64,000 nucleotides of DNA from Haliotis asinina (GCF_037392515.1 NC_090280.1:59223504-59287503), one strand, 5' to 3'. Shown: positions 42,363 to 54,591, numbered from the stretch's first letter. Made by a program: numbers and translations. Notes: generated by a model from the letters alone, not told the origin.

Positions 42363-42608
42363 TTAGAAATAAGCAGGGAAGATGTCATCTTTTGATGACT
42401 CTTTACCATCCGCCATACAATCAAAGCAAGCCATATATAGGACCATGTTCCCTCCGTCCGTCACCTGCACTTTATTTCCATACGTGGTTAGACATGACAA
42501 AGGTCTGTGATATGAAATGTCACATAGTCGAGATGAGAGTACAATATTTGCGATGCGAGTGCCAGTCTGTGATGCAAGCAAGTCTCTTACAGACGGAGGT
42601 AAGGTCAA
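42363..42608 (-). other. Unsupported open stretch
   Basis: 81 codons with coding-like composition (YGNKVQVTDGGNMVLYMACF) ending in a stop at 42363. It has no known domain, and its frame could belong to unrelated decayed DNA. It is listed only because it fills an otherwise empty region. Confidence 0.2.
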
Positions 42609-43739
42609 TACCGATGCTCTTGAAATCGTTCTTGATTTACTTAGATGCCTCCAGCATTGCCTTTAACGTTGCTTCGTAAAGAACTTTTCTTGTTATTATC
42701 CCCCGCCACGCGTTTTGTCGGAGTATTATTTTTCACACCGTCCCTACGTCGTCTATTCTGGAGTAGAACTTCAATGTTATTCAATATTTCTTCACCAAAC
42801 TTGACACGTACATAGGTCTGGTGGTGAACTAGTGCCTTTTGGTGGTTTTCAGAATATAACACTTTTGCATTTCGCAACATGTTTTGCCTATGACTGAAAT
42901 TGGTGTTGGTGCTCTTTTCTGAAGCAAGGTCCTTGTTAAAACCACTCCATGTTTCTTTGCCAGACTTGACTCATTGATAGATCTGGGTCTGAAGTGGTGG
43001 GTTTTGGTAGTTTTGGATTTCTGGATATCATTTTTACGTTCCTATGGCAACAAATTTGACTTTAATTAAAACTCGCAGTAGTGCTCTTTTGCGGAACGGA
43101 ACTTTTAACTCTCCATCAACTTTGTGGGTATTCAAAAACCCAATGACACAAATCAACAATATCATTCTATTTCCGGCATCAACATTACTGGGGTACGTTT
43201 AACCATAGAAGCACTCAGGCAGACTGTTGTTGATACAAGCAAGCTGGTATATGAACAGTTTATCTATAAAAGCATTTGTTTGGTCAGTGTGAAAGACAAT
43301 GTAACCGGAAATGGGCTTCACACAGTGTACCCATGTTATACATGAAGAGTATTTTACCATTGCGAGGGATATTGAAGACTTTGTCTTCTTGCATCATTTC
43401 AGATGGTCTACGTAGCTGCTGCCAAGAATGCCGTCGTCAGCAACCTTCCAACTACACTGTGGAAGGATGGTTTCTTCCATTAGACGCAAGGTAGTTGGAG
43501 AAAGACACACACGGTGGACCTGCAGACCGACTGCAATCAGGATTTCACCAGACATGTCAGACGAGGTGCAGTGTTGCCCTTGGTGTCAACACAGAGTGTT
43601 AGTATTTATTCCAGTCACGATAACCAGTTTTGTTGGATAATCATTTAAATCAATATCATTTTTTCTTAAGTTCAATATCTTAACCTGTGTGTACAAACGT
43701 TGCAGGTTGAAGGCGTATCATTGCTAACATGTCGAACAA

Positions 43740-43890
43740 CCCTCGCTGTCTACAGTACTCAGACTACGTTTCTCTGGTACGATGGAGAGCTACCCAGGCG
43801 GCTTGAAACTACGCTCTGGCCAACGGCCCAAGGACCAACAATCACCTTGAAGGCTGGCATGGACGTTTGAATATTTTCAAAGCACATCCC
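43740..43890 (+). pseudogene. MULE/FLYWCH-type transposase C-terminal fragment, copy 2
   Basis: GPRTNNHLEGWHGRLNIFKA and HPNV-stop is a good match to the conserved C-terminal motif of these transposases, preceded by frame-broken sequence. It is better preserved than the related stretch at 41960-42010. Confidence 0.65.
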
Positions 43891-44774
43891 AATGTGTAAG
43901 AAATTTCTACATGGGCGCTGGAACGATGAATGTCTTGGTATATGCTTATACAGTGTCGTACCCGATGAAGCTCCAGTAAAATGGGGGATGTTGCAAGCAT
44001 AATGCTTAGTAGTTGTAGATAGTGTAGTAATAGGTGTAGTTGGAATGTTTATAATTTATAAATTATAATTTATAAATTTATAAATAATTAATTCATTTCT
44101 GTTATGAAAATATATATATTCTTGTGTATTATCCGGTGAAACTTTCGATGATGAATTTTAACGGGTGTAAAGAATTGTTCTTGGGAATGTTTCATTTATT
44201 TACTGGTTTACCGGTGTCACTCAAGTGCTTAAAATATTAATCAGGCAGAACCTCTGTTCTTCTCCAGAAGCATCCACTTGAAAATACTCGCATGCTCCAT
44301 TGGTTTGTTGTTTTAACCATCAGCGTTGTTGTCTTGCAGAGAATGAACCCATCTCACGCCACACTACACGTTGTAAATGGTGCAGGCACCTCATCTGCCA
44401 GTTATCTCCTCAAACGCCAGTCTTCTCTTCATACACCAGTTTTCCTTACCATCGTGTATTTTCTAAAAATCTACCTGACTTCCCATGTGCAGTAAAGTTC
44501 CTTTCTGTCATCTTCTTAATCAGTCCAGAAAACTGTAGTGCATATACTGCAGTGTATTTGTGTGTCTGTGTGTATATATACTACAAACAAAAAGTATGTG
44601 GACACTCTAAAATGTGATAGTCATATATAAACGTACTGTAGTCATACATGCTCTAAAGTAAGGGAAACATTTTGTGTGCTTTTATTATTTACAAACAGAT
44701 CTTAATGTATCACTACTTCCTGTGACGTCACACAACACACCAAACAAACGAAATGGCTTTTTAGAAAAATGTTC
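43891..44774. other. 3' flank of secreted peptide gene 2; A/T palindrome
   Basis: 44045-44092 is almost pure A/T with overlapping TTTATAAATTATAA palindromes. No gene is supported here. Confidence 0.5.
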
Positions 44775-44780
44775 TTTAAT
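44775..44780 (-). terminator. ATTAAA polyadenylation signal of secreted peptide gene 2
   Basis: On the minus strand GCCATTAAAGAAC lies about 55 nt after the stop codon at 44835. Confidence 0.5.
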
Positions 44781-44834
44781 GGCATCTGTCAGGTTAACAA
44801 AAACACACACGTTCTCGTGAGTTTGTGTTCCAGT

Positions 44835-47201
44835 TTAGCCAATTAGGTTACCGTTATCGATAATCGGTCTTAAGAAAGGATCACTGCAGGCGCCCAGATC
44901 GTCACAGAGCGGAGCTGGTGACGGCATATTCTTCAGAATATCCTGTAGGTCAATGTCTTCTGGTTCTAGTAAATGGAATACATGGAGATATAATACATGG
45001 AACAGTGAATGTATTAATATGACAAATGTTGGTGATATACTTTTTTCATTACTGTTGATTTTTCAACTTTGTGGACAACAAAGTGTAAGTCACGATATCT
45101 CTTTCCAACCCTGATGGAAACTGTTTTTCTTCTGTTTGTTTGTTTTGTTTTGTTTTGTTTTGTTTAACGCCGCGTTCAGCAACATTCCAGCTATAAGACG
45201 GCGGTCTGTAAATAAACGCTTCTGGACAATACAATCCAGTGATGAGCAGTACGAGTATTAATCTATGCAACTGGGATGCAAAGACATGTGTGAACCAAGT
45301 CAGCGAGTCTGATCACCCGTTCCCGTTAGTCGCCACTTACGACGAGTATGGGTTGCTGAAGAACAGATCTGATCCGATAATTCACAGGGTTTTTTTCATT
45401 TCTTCTACAAAACAGGTATTGTTTTTACAACAATACATTTTTGTGTGGTATGATAAAGCACCCAGGAATAAAACGTAATTTGTCATGGAGATTAAAAAAA
45501 AAGTTTTCAACGATCGATGTTTATAGAATGATGGAGTGTACACTGAAAAGTGAGGATCCTCCATTGTTCATCCTTTGTGAAGGGAGAATCACGGTGAGGT
45601 ATGTCTTGCTTGACTGTATTGACATTTCTGCCCAAAGGGATGAATATTTAAATGCAAAAACAGTTCTTTTTGTAATGTTGATTATCATTTAATTCTTTAA
45701 TTTTTAAAAGAAACTGAAGATTTGTCTATATTGCTAAAAACTGAAAAGATGGTGTAAGGAAGCAAATACGATATTTTATTTATGTAGCAGGCATATCCAG
45801 GCATGTAGCGCTTGCTGAAGACGCTGATATATATTTCCCTCGATCACTGGATGTCAGTATCACGGGTCCATTGTATTTTCAGTCTCAACCCCCTGGGGAG
45901 TATAAAACTCTTGCTGCCTCTAGGCGCACCGAGGTATTTATAGCTGTCTCATCCTATCGAGGTACCCATTCACACCTGGGTGAACTTGGACAGATAGTCA
46001 TGTGGTCACCACCTGGTCATATACCAACGGATTCGTGGGTTCTTGTAAGTGAGCAGGCTTGTGTACTGCACATTAATGGTTCTGACAACACGGAAAGAGT
46101 CTGCACAAAGAGTTGACTCCAAGGTTTTTATACCCGATCACAGATGGGTTCGATCCCGACACCTCAACCTCGCTGGATCACTAGCCTGGCACTTTAGCCA
46201 GCTCGCCCACCGCGTCCTACTGTACTGCAGGTTCCCATAGTGACTAGTAGGGTGAGGTAACTTCAGTTGTTTGGCATCTGTAGTTGAAGTGTTTTAGAAG
46301 TAATACCACAAAGAACTGAATGAAAGTTTTAATATATATCCGTGACACAGTAGTTGTTTTTTTCTGTCTGTCGTCGGCATGTTTCTAAACTTTATGTTTA
46401 ATTATTATTAATCTGTGCCTTCATATAGTCACGGCATGAGTGAAATGACTTAAACTGTTAACACATATAGATATTGACGATTCATCGTGATTGACACAAG
46501 TGTCACCAAGGATACCTTAGACAGCGATTGGAGGGGAGGTAATCTAAACAGCATAGTTTTAATGTACGATAAGGCAAAGCCCTATCTTTCGACCCTAGAA
46601 ACAACTTCACCATTTAAATTGTCTAAGTTAAGTTAACTCTTATCTCAGACGAAATAGTTAGGATCTTTTTTAAAGGAATGCACAAAGTTCTTTCATGACA
46701 TATATCACAGTTGTGTAGACTGATGTTCATACTGTTGATCACTAGATTGTCTGGTCCAGACTCGATTATTTACAGACCGCTGCCATATAGCTAGAATATT
46801 GCTGGGTGCGGCATAAAACAACGAACCACACGTTACGTATGTAAATTTAATCATTAAGACTAATTTAGACAGGGACCTCATACGATGCCACTGCATAAAG
46901 ACTTAAGGGGTAATGAGGTAGACTAGTCTTAACAGCGTATAGTCGTCACGCCGAAAACTCGGGTTCTATTCCCCACATGGGTACAGTGTATGAAGCCCAT
47001 TTCTGGTGTCCCCAGCCGTGATATTGTTGGAAAATTGCTAATTGCTAAAACTAAACTCACTCACTCTTCTGGGAAAGACGCCAACGCCGGGTTATTTCAT
47101 GCGAAAATGGAAGTGCAGAAAGTGTTTCAGTGCTTACCTGTCACTGGCACAGCAAGGGTGACACAGACCACCGTGACGATGAGAGCCAACTTCCGAATCA
47201 T
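44835..47201 (-). CDS. Two-exon secreted peptide gene 2 (join 47201-47138, 44965-44835)
   Basis: Exon 1 (64 nt) encodes MIRKLALIVTVVCVTLAVPV-T and ends in phase 1 at ACAG|GTAAGC. Exon 2 follows TTTACTAG and in phase reads EPEDIDLQDILKNMPSPAPL, then CDDLGAC and SDPFLRPIIDNGNLIG-stop. The precursor is 64 residues. The mature part is acidic with two cysteines six residues apart, able to form one small loop. The intron (2.2 kb) holds a SINE-B and a tRNA-type repeat. Exon 2 begins with A-A-C-x-A-G-A-A-G-A-C, as in gene 3, so these two are the closest pair. The function is not recognised; a secreted signalling, defence or seminal peptide are all possible. Confidence 0.7.
45155..45380 (-). repeat. 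SINE-B
   Basis: Reverse copy preceded by a TTTTG run, within the intron of secreted peptide gene 2. GTTTAACGCCGCGTTCAG is the reversed 3' module. Confidence 0.85.
45950..46245 (-). repeat. tRNA-derived repeat, third family (copy 1)
   Basis: Read in reverse, GAGCTGGCTAAAGTGCC and GTCGGGATCGAACCC look like pol III A and B boxes. The body (GGTTTTTATACCC, GAGTCTGCACA) recurs at 48790-48940, and a part of it near 34263-34440. Confidence 0.6.
46715..46830 (+). repeat. SINE-B 3' half
   Basis: GTTGATCACTAGATTGTCTG to GGTGCGGCATAAAACAACG. Confidence 0.8.
46905..47072 (+). repeat. SINE-A
   Basis: CGGGTTCTATTCCCCACATG is well kept. It ends 65 nt downstream of the signal exon donor of gene 2. Confidence 0.8.
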
Positions 47202-47614
47202 TGTTGGTGCTGAAACACTAGATCAGTTTCATCCTTCATCAACAAATGAACTACGTCTTTGTAATGATCCTGCCCTCAACCCAAATAACACCCATAAAGG
47301 ATGTCAGTTTGATTGATGATAGTTTTGTGAATAAAAGCGGCAATAACTGTTCTATAGCCATACAGAAATCTCCACACTCTTTAGATGTCAGTGCCAACAA
47401 CACAACATGGATTATAGGATTGCGACAATATAACAAGCATGTGTTTGTTAATCATTGTGAAATAACTGTGATAAGGTATATTTCCGAATAGGTCACATAT
47501 ATGTGCCGAATAGGTAATCCTGCTTCCGTAGACACTCGATTTAAAAATCCGATTTAAAATCGTGTGTTGTGTGTTATGTTATTTTGTGCCTGATTGTCGT
47601 GAAATTTCTCTTAC

Positions 47615-47768
47615 GAAGTGAGTTATTGTTTCGCCAGTTTAGCAAAATTCATCAATATCAAGACATGGAACACTAGAAATGGGCTTCACACATTGTACCC
47701 ATGTGGGAAATCGAACCAGGTCTTCGACGTGAAGAGCATACGCTTAACCACTAGACTACCCCAAAGCT
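47615..47768 (-). repeat. SINE-A
   Basis: Reverse copy, GAAATGGGCTTCACACATTG to ACCACTAGACTACCCCA. Confidence 0.85.
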
Positions 47769-48104
47769 CGTCATACTGACTGAAAGAAATATTTTTACGC
47801 AGTAGCAAAATGAAATACATTGCCAGGGTATAATGACAATATGACAAATTCACAGACACTAGTTACTTACATGCATGTACACTTCTGTCGCTGGTTGAAG
47901 ATAACGATAAGGACCTATTTCTGTCTTCTTAATATAGCACAAGTCAAAGAATGTCCAATTTCCTGTACGCGTTACTGTTAATGTATGGCACTTACGACAA
48001 TCGTAGCGCTAATAGAGCTTCGAAAATCTAGACCCTGTATTTTTGTATTAAAACACGTAAAAGAGTAATCGGTGATGCCATACAATAGTTCTCCATAGTT
48101 AATG

Positions 48105-48250
48105 CAGCAGCTTAATTTTTGGAGCAATAATCACACGCACACGCACGCACACACGCACGCACACACTCATGCTTGTAATTGACATAAATGCATCAGTGCG
48201 TGCGTGCGCGCGTGTGTGTGTGTGCGTGCGTCCGTCCGTACGTCGTTTAC
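48105..48250. repeat. Facing (CA/CGCA)n and (GT/GCGT)n microsatellites
   Basis: CACACGCACGCA runs at 48131-48168 and GTGCGTGCGTGC runs at 48196-48242 are complementary and could form a hairpin. Confidence 0.8.
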
Positions 48251-48254
48251 TTTG

Positions 48255-48390
48255 TTGTCTAAGCAATATCCCAGCATAATCTCTGTGGGGTCTCCAGAAA
48301 TTGGCTTCACACATAGTACCCATGTGGGGAATCGAACAACATTCAACGTGTCTAGTGAGCATATTTACCTCTGGGCTACCCAAGTGACAC
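48255..48390 (-). repeat. SINE-A
   Basis: AGAAATTGGCTTCACACATA and CATGTGGGGAATCGAAC; the 5' head is degraded. Confidence 0.8.
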
Positions 48391-48657
48391 TTTTGCGTGC
48401 CAAATCATACCACAATGAAGTGAGACTCTCTCTGATATTGATCAATGAGATTTAACGCTTGTTATACGTCTGACAAATGTTGTGTAAAGTCGGAATTTTT
48501 AGTCACTCGCCAACCAGACTTTGTTGTATGGATCATTCGTGTGTCATAGCACTGATAATACACTTCCAACCACTTCACTGTCCAAAGAGACGGAATTTGT
48601 GAGCTTTGTTCGAGATGGGCGATAGGGTTATAACAAACTCAAAGAGGCCACTGATTG

Positions 48658-48760
48658 TAGTTCGTCATGACAATAGTTCGTCATAGCAATGGTTCATTAT
48701 AACAATAGTTCGTCATAACAATAGTTCGTTATAACGATAGTTCGATACAAGCATTTAGTC
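48658..48760 (+). repeat. Short tandem repeat of TAGTTCGTCATAACAA
   Basis: About six imperfect 16-17-bp units. Confidence 0.8.
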
Positions 48761-48789
48761 TTCAAATGCACAGATGGGGTCGTTATTGT

Positions 48790-48940
48790 AGTTCGATTGT
48801 AGTTCACTGAAAGAGTCTGCACAGAAAGATGACTCCAAGATTTTTATACCCAGTTACAGGTGGGTCAGATCTCGGTACTTAAAACTCGCTGGGTCACTAG
48901 TCTGGCGTCTTATACCGCTCGTCCACCGCGGCCATGATTA
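48790..48940 (-). repeat. tRNA-derived repeat, third family (copy 2)
   Basis: GAGTCTGCACAGAAAGATGA and TTTTTATACCCAGTTACAGG align with 46095-46145. Confidence 0.6.
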
Positions 48941-49434
48941 GTGCATTGAAATCGAAATGCATCTGACGAACTACAATCAGTTGCCAATACATGTATGAGA
49001 TTGCTGGAAATAGCTGGAGACTGACGTTTGAATTTTCCTTATAGACTGTTGAAGACGTATATGACCGCGTTCTTCACTAGGTTTGATCCTAAAGTCAGTC
49101 AAACCGTTGTACCGTGTGCAGATTTCTCATGTGGACACTAGGTGGGGTGGTCTGTGGATGTCGGGTGAAGGTGTTTACCTCTGTTCGTACAATTTAAGTA
49201 ATTGCATTATGTGAATCCTCAGTTGAACGAAGACAAGATGGTGCCACAATTTCATAACGATGTCACCTACCATACCACAATTCCATAAAGATGTCAAACA
49301 CGAAGATATAGTCACTCCATAACAACATATACAAACTGCCAGGCAGTAGTGCCGCATCTGCAAATTTTCGAACAACTACCATAACACTATCAGCTGTTAA
49401 TTCTCCAGGCTGCTATTCCAACTTGACCCACAGT

Positions 49435-49598
49435 GTAAGTGAGTATTGTTTCACGCCACTTTAGCAATATTCCAGCATTATAACGGCGCGGGACACCAGA
49501 AATGGGCTACACACATAAATCCCATGTGGGGAATATGACCCTGCTCATTTTTTGCATGGCGATCGAACACTTTGACCACAAGGCTGCCCACGAACCCG
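49435..49598 (-). repeat. SINE-A
   Basis: GTGAGTATTGTTTCACGCCA start and ACCACAAGGCTGCCCAC end. Confidence 0.85.
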
Positions 49599-49879
49599 AT
49601 CCACATGGTAACCATTAATAATCGATGCAAACTTCCATCCTTCTTTCTTTGCCAATTTCAGGAAAGAACTCTCCCTTTTGAAAATGGACCATGGGGCGGA
49701 GTTTTCATCCTTATTTCGACGCAGGAAATAATAACATGAAGGTCATTTGATGGTTAAGAATAATATTTTCAGTTATATGTCAAATTCCCCCTTGAATCAT
49801 GAGATGAGTATCCCATCTGAACCTTCAGCTACATGAAGCATTACTGTATTGAAGTGTATATATTTATGTTACAGCATGT

Positions 49880-50965
49880 TTACACAATAGGCCCGCCGAC
49901 CACCTGGTCAGGCAGCGGTGTCTTGGGGTAAGTTAGTGTTGGCAGTGGTGTGAAGTTCTCCAAGAAAGCTGCAAGCGATGCCCAGACAGGATTAAACTTG
50001 AGTGGAATCGGCAGTTGGTCTTCTTGTTCTAGGGACAGAATGTAACATGATACAGACATCTATAAAATAGCCACCCTACTGTTAAATGTTTATCTTTTGT
50101 TGTTTGTTTGTTGGTTGGTTGCTACCCTGCACTCAACTGTATTCAAGCTACATGTATATGGTGGAGGGTATGTGGAATGGATTAATGGATATCATAAGCA
50201 AAGATATACTCATCTGAGATACGATGATGTGTATTAGCCAAGTCAGTCTGCCTATCAGGTTCTCTTGGTCGCCCCCTAGACATGCATTGGTCGCTGAACA
50301 CAAAATCTAACCTGGTATGTACGGGAGACCAGCACGTGTGTACTGAAGTAAAAATCTAACCCGGATATCTAACGGGAGACCAGCATGTTTGTACTGAAGA
50401 AAAATCTTACCCAAGTATCTACGAGAGACAAGCATATGTACTGAAAGTCTAACCCGGATATCTACGAGAGACATGCACATGTGCTGAAGAAAATATCAAA
50501 CCGGGGTATCTACGAGAGACAAGCATATGTACTGAAAGTCTAAGCCGGATATCTACGGGAGACAAGCATATGTACTGAAAGTCTAACCCGGATATCTACG
50601 GGAGACAAGCACATGTACTGAAAGTCTAATCCGGACATCTACGGGGGACAAGCATATGTACTGAAAGTCTAAGCCGGACATCTACGGGGGACAAGCATAT
50701 GTACTGAAAGTCTAAGCCGGATATCTACGGGAGACAAGCATATGTTACTGAAGACAGGTTCTAACCCAGATATCCATGAGAGACAAGCATATGTTTTCCA
50801 AATCGTTATCGCGCAGTATGAATATTTGTTATACATTATGTCTACGATTATGAATGCGAATAGTCTATATAATTATACAATTGTATGTAACCTTATTTTA
50901 CCTTCTACTGGTGCGGCCAAGGCCACACACGCCAAGGCGACAAACAGTGTCAGCTTCACAATCAT
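49880..50965 (-). CDS. Two-exon secreted peptide gene 3 (join 50965-50902, 50028-49880)
   Basis: Exon 1 (64 nt) encodes MIVKLTLFVALACVALAAPV-E and ends in phase 1 at GAAG|GTAAAA. Exon 2 follows TGTCCCTAG and reads EQEDQLPIPLKFNPVWASLA through AFLENFTPLPTLTYPKTPLP to GGPIV-stop at 49882. The precursor is 70 residues. The mature part has no cysteines, is Pro-rich, and carries one possible N-glycosylation site (NFT). The intron is dominated by a 44-bp minisatellite. The signal exon is the same length as in genes 1 and 2 and clearly homologous; the mature peptide is similar to gene 2 only over the first few codons. Confidence 0.7.
50300..50795 (+). repeat. ~44-bp minisatellite, about 10 copies
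   Basis: Unit GTCTAACCCGGATATCTACG plus GGAGACAAGCATATGTACTG. It lies inside the intron of secreted peptide gene 3. Confidence 0.93.
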
Positions 50966-50994
50966 TGTGCGTATCCTTGATACTGAAACATTAA

Positions 50995-51115
50995 AGCGGG
51001 CGAGTGAGCATGGTTTAAGCAATATTACAGCAAAGTTATGGTGAGGGATACCAGGAATGCTTTCACACATGGTACCCGTGTTAGGAAGCGAACGCATTTC
51101 CCGCTAGGCTACCCT
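50995..51115 (-). repeat. SINE-A
   Basis: Reverse copy starting 30 nt upstream of the gene 3 start codon, so the promoter of that gene may lie in or beyond it. Confidence 0.8.
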
Positions 51116-51184
51116 CGAGGCCAGACACATGCAAGATGTTACTGAGACCGAAAAATACTGTTTTAAAACACGTCCTCGATTGCT

Positions 51185-51345
51185 AGGGCGTAGAGGTTGC
51201 CTAGTGGTTTTTAAAGTTCGCTCGTCACGCCGAAGACCCGGGTTCAATTCTCCATATGGATACAATGTGTGAAACCCGTTTCTAGTGTCCCTGTCGTGAT
51301 ATTTCTAGAATAATGCTAAAAGAGGCGTAAAACTGATATCTCAGT
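51185..51345 (+). repeat. SINE-A
   Basis: TTGCCTAGTGG, CCGGGTTCAATTC and AGAGGCGTAAAACTGA; faces the previous copy. Confidence 0.85.
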
Positions 51346-51739
51346 TCAATTGCTGCCTTTGGATTCTCCGGCGCACAGACATCCAAATTGCTGACGGCTG
51401 AATAGATTACATCTCAGATTTTTGGTTTAGTTTTTTCTGCTTTTTAAGTGTTTGCTTTTTTTTCTTTCTTTTTTTGTTCTGTTGTTTTTCTTCATTGTGT
51501 TTATATTATCTTTATCTTATTTATTTATAGTCGCGTGTTGATTTCTATGTTGAGACTGAAAGGTCGAGCGGGAATCAGTAAAAAAGCAAGGTTACGAGAC
51601 CAGTCAACCACAAAGAATTATAATGTAATTAACAGTTACTCACAAATGAATCAACCCGCGGTTGTAGGTTTCATCGTAATATGGTGGATGACTGGTGAGA
51701 ACAGCATGTTTCTGATGTCGGTTTCATGCCCTGTAATGT

Positions 51740-51905
51740 ATTGAGTAAGTGAATTGATTTTACGCCGCCTTTAGCAATATTCCAGCACTATCAAGACTGG
51801 GGGCAATAGAAATGGATTTCACACACTGTACCCATGTGGGAAATCGAATCCAGGCCTTCGTCGTGATAAGCGAACGCTTCAAGTACTTGACTACCCCACA
51901 GTTCC
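51740..51905 (-). repeat. SINE-A
   Basis: GATTTTACGCCGCCTTTAGC to TTGACTACCCCACA. Confidence 0.85.
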
Positions 51906-53692
51906 CATTTAATGCAGAGTATGCCACTTAATGCAACATACGTATTACATTTGGGATTATACTTTCGCGGGAGCATCCTGAATGCCCGTGATTTCTATGG
52001 GCGATCTTTTTGTTGGGAGGGGCGATAACTCTCCTTTTGAAATGATATAAGCTTCCGGTCTGGTTCCCGACACAAAGTGCGCTGCGACAACTTGCTATGA
52101 AAATACAAGCCGTATAATAACATTAACCATTCAAAGGATGAAAGAAAACTGGATTGTTTCATATCACTATAATCTATTTGCCATGTCACAACAGAGCAAC
52201 TATAGTAGTGAGGGAGGGAGATTTTAAGTCACATCGACCGTATTTCAGTCATATCGTGACTAAATCAAGTTATAGATTTGTAATGATTAAAAATAAAGCA
52301 TAACTGCATGTCAGCAAAGCACAGTTACAACAACCAGACTATCACAGATATGAATTTCAATCTAGTAATCTAATCTGAAAAGTGTAACAAAAGAACAAGA
52401 TATAATATAAAAACAGGCTACAGATCGATAACAATTGACGGTAGATCACCACAATAGGGACTATAACTATTATATTTAATCATAAAACACTGTTTCAAAC
52501 TTTAACTACACAATATAAAAACTGGCTATAGATCGGCAAAAACTGAAAGTAGATCACCATACTGGGTACCATTGGGACTTTAGTACCTTTGCTACCTGCA
52601 TGGCCCCTAGCTGGATTTACGCCAGTCCTTCACGTGTAATAAAGGGTGTTCCCTAAGATCTTTGAGTAGTATATATTATTTAACACCCTTATAAGACAAT
52701 GTTCAATGTTCTCCGTGTACTTACAGTTAATATGGCAGTGAACAGTTCCGGTTTGGGCTGGAAAGAACGTGTTAAGACTATCTCACATATATCCTAAGTA
52801 ATCTTTGACCTAGTGACGTCATTTACGACGTCAATACGAAAAGTGAACGCGATAACTGTGCTTTACGTTTCTATGGCAACAGTTATCTGTAAAACATGAA
52901 CAGCAGTTAACATATACAATCTCAACCCTTTGGAGCATGTCTGGCACATGTTTTGTCGTCGTGTGTAACAAAGGCTTTATGGTATGAAAACCAGCGTTTG
53001 CATTTTTTAAAGAAAATGAAACTATTATCAGCATAAACTTAACATGGAATCCAGTCATTTTGTCAAAGGATCATGTTTTCCTATCGTGATCACCACTAGA
53101 ATTTTTACACACATGTTGAAAATCAGTCACTGCAAAAATACAGGGGAAGCCTACTTACCTTCTTTGTGTATACTCACACTCTGTATTATTTCAGAATACT
53201 GTGTGCCCTATTCAAGTCTATCGAGAACATTTCCTATTAATGATGATGCAAACTTCGGACTGCGCATAAATTTCACTTAAATGAAATCAATGGTTCGTAG
53301 CTAAAAGCTCGAAACAGAATTGAAACCACCAAAACGTTTGCTGTGCCGGTCCTTTTCTATTGCTTTGGTATAGCTGAGTTTGCTTTAACCAACAGGCTAC
53401 GTCGTGATGGAAATAAACCAGGGGGAGTCATTTATCAAGTCTGCCTCGATTTCGGAGTCGAACATTACAAATTCGAAGGGAACGGTGGAACTTCTAACCT
53501 GGCGCCTTCACCTATATTGAATCTATCTTGTGCCCTCCACAGCATTTCTCAAATCACCGAGGAAGTGATTACAAATGTCAGATCCTCTCACAGTCTACCC
53601 ACTATGAGTCGCAAACTTTAAATTTGCTCCCTGACTAGTGTATTGTTAAGGGACATATTGTCCAGTTCTCATTTTCCTATTCGTGTTGAATG
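51906..53692. other. No supported gene
   Basis: Donor-like sites occur on the minus strand (GAAG|GTAAGTAG at 53151-53158, AACTGTAAG|TACACGG at 52720) without an attached ORF. A 92-codon + strand ORF at 53343 has no known domain. 52583-52620 repeats a motif from 32211-32231. Confidence 0.4.
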
Positions 53693-53785
53693 GTGGGATA
53701 GCCTAGTGGTTAAAGCGTTCGCTCGTGACGCCGAAGATACAGGTTCCATTTCTTGCATATGTCCTATGTGTAATACACACCAGCA
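53693..53785 (+). repeat. SINE-A 5' half
   Basis: GATAGCCTAGTGGTTAAAGC and ACAGGTTCCATTTC; body lost after TGTGTAATACAC. Confidence 0.75.
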
Positions 53786-54406
53786 GTTTTTTCAAGGAAA
53801 AAAAAGAAATTGCTATTCCAAGGTGAGAATTGGTGGCCATTTTTAAAAAAATGAGACGTCTGATTGATCTGACAACTTAATAAAACTAAATGAATAAATT
53901 AAGGGAAAAAATAAATGATATTTTCAAAAAGAATTTTTTGCGGAATTGGTCTGAATATTTGTCCAAGCTATTAAATGTATGCCATTATATTATTAAAATA
54001 ACCCCCACATTCCTTCGAAACAAATCGTTTCTTGTAATGTGTTGCCAGTAAAACAATTGTAACAATACCAATTCGCATCCAGACTCTGAAATGTTGACAT
54101 AAGGATAAATAATTTAAAAAATCTGCAAAAGTATTTCGCCTATCTCCAATGTTAAAGTGTGGGGACAGATTTAAATGCAGTCAGTTTGCATCTATTATGA
54201 ATGAAATGGATGTCAAGAAGTTTGGCGAGTGGATGTTTCATGGAACTACCCTTGGGAGAACCTTTCCAGATAAAAGAACATTCTGTGTGAATGAGAGTCT
54301 CTACGCTTTTGTCCACCTGGCACTGCCTTCGCATCACAGCCATGGAAGTTGTACTGTTGATTATAACATTCGTGAAGATTGGGGCTTCATTAGTGTGCAA
54401 TCACTC

Positions 54407-54591
54407 TCAGTGTGGCAAACAGATAAATTCTGTCAGATTTTCCGATTCAAATGTGGCATACATAAGGCAGAAGATGATCTGCTCCACGCTTTGTGTAGCT
54501 GAATGTCGACCGAAGATTTTGGGGTACCAGTTCGCTAATGTCTCAGCTGACGAAATCAAGTCTTCAACCCATCGATCCACTTCAGGAACAC
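54407..54591 (-). CDS. Orphan second exon of secreted-peptide type
   Basis: A good acceptor (TATTACCTTTAGCAG, AG at 54593-54592) and a phase-1 entry give G-VPEVDRWVEDLISSAETL onward through NWYPKIFGRH and IIFCLMYATF to FICLPH-stop, 60 codons. Phase, size and position on the minus strand match the second exons of the three secreted-peptide genes, but its signal exon is not secure (a damaged candidate lies at 59394-59482, beyond a transposon). The + strand ORF over the same bases (54149-54502) has no comparable support. Confidence 0.45.

Noticed and set aside
54149..54502. 117-codon + strand ORF with five cysteines
   Set aside because: No acceptor or domain; the minus-strand reading of the same bases has a good acceptor, fitting phase and terminal stop.
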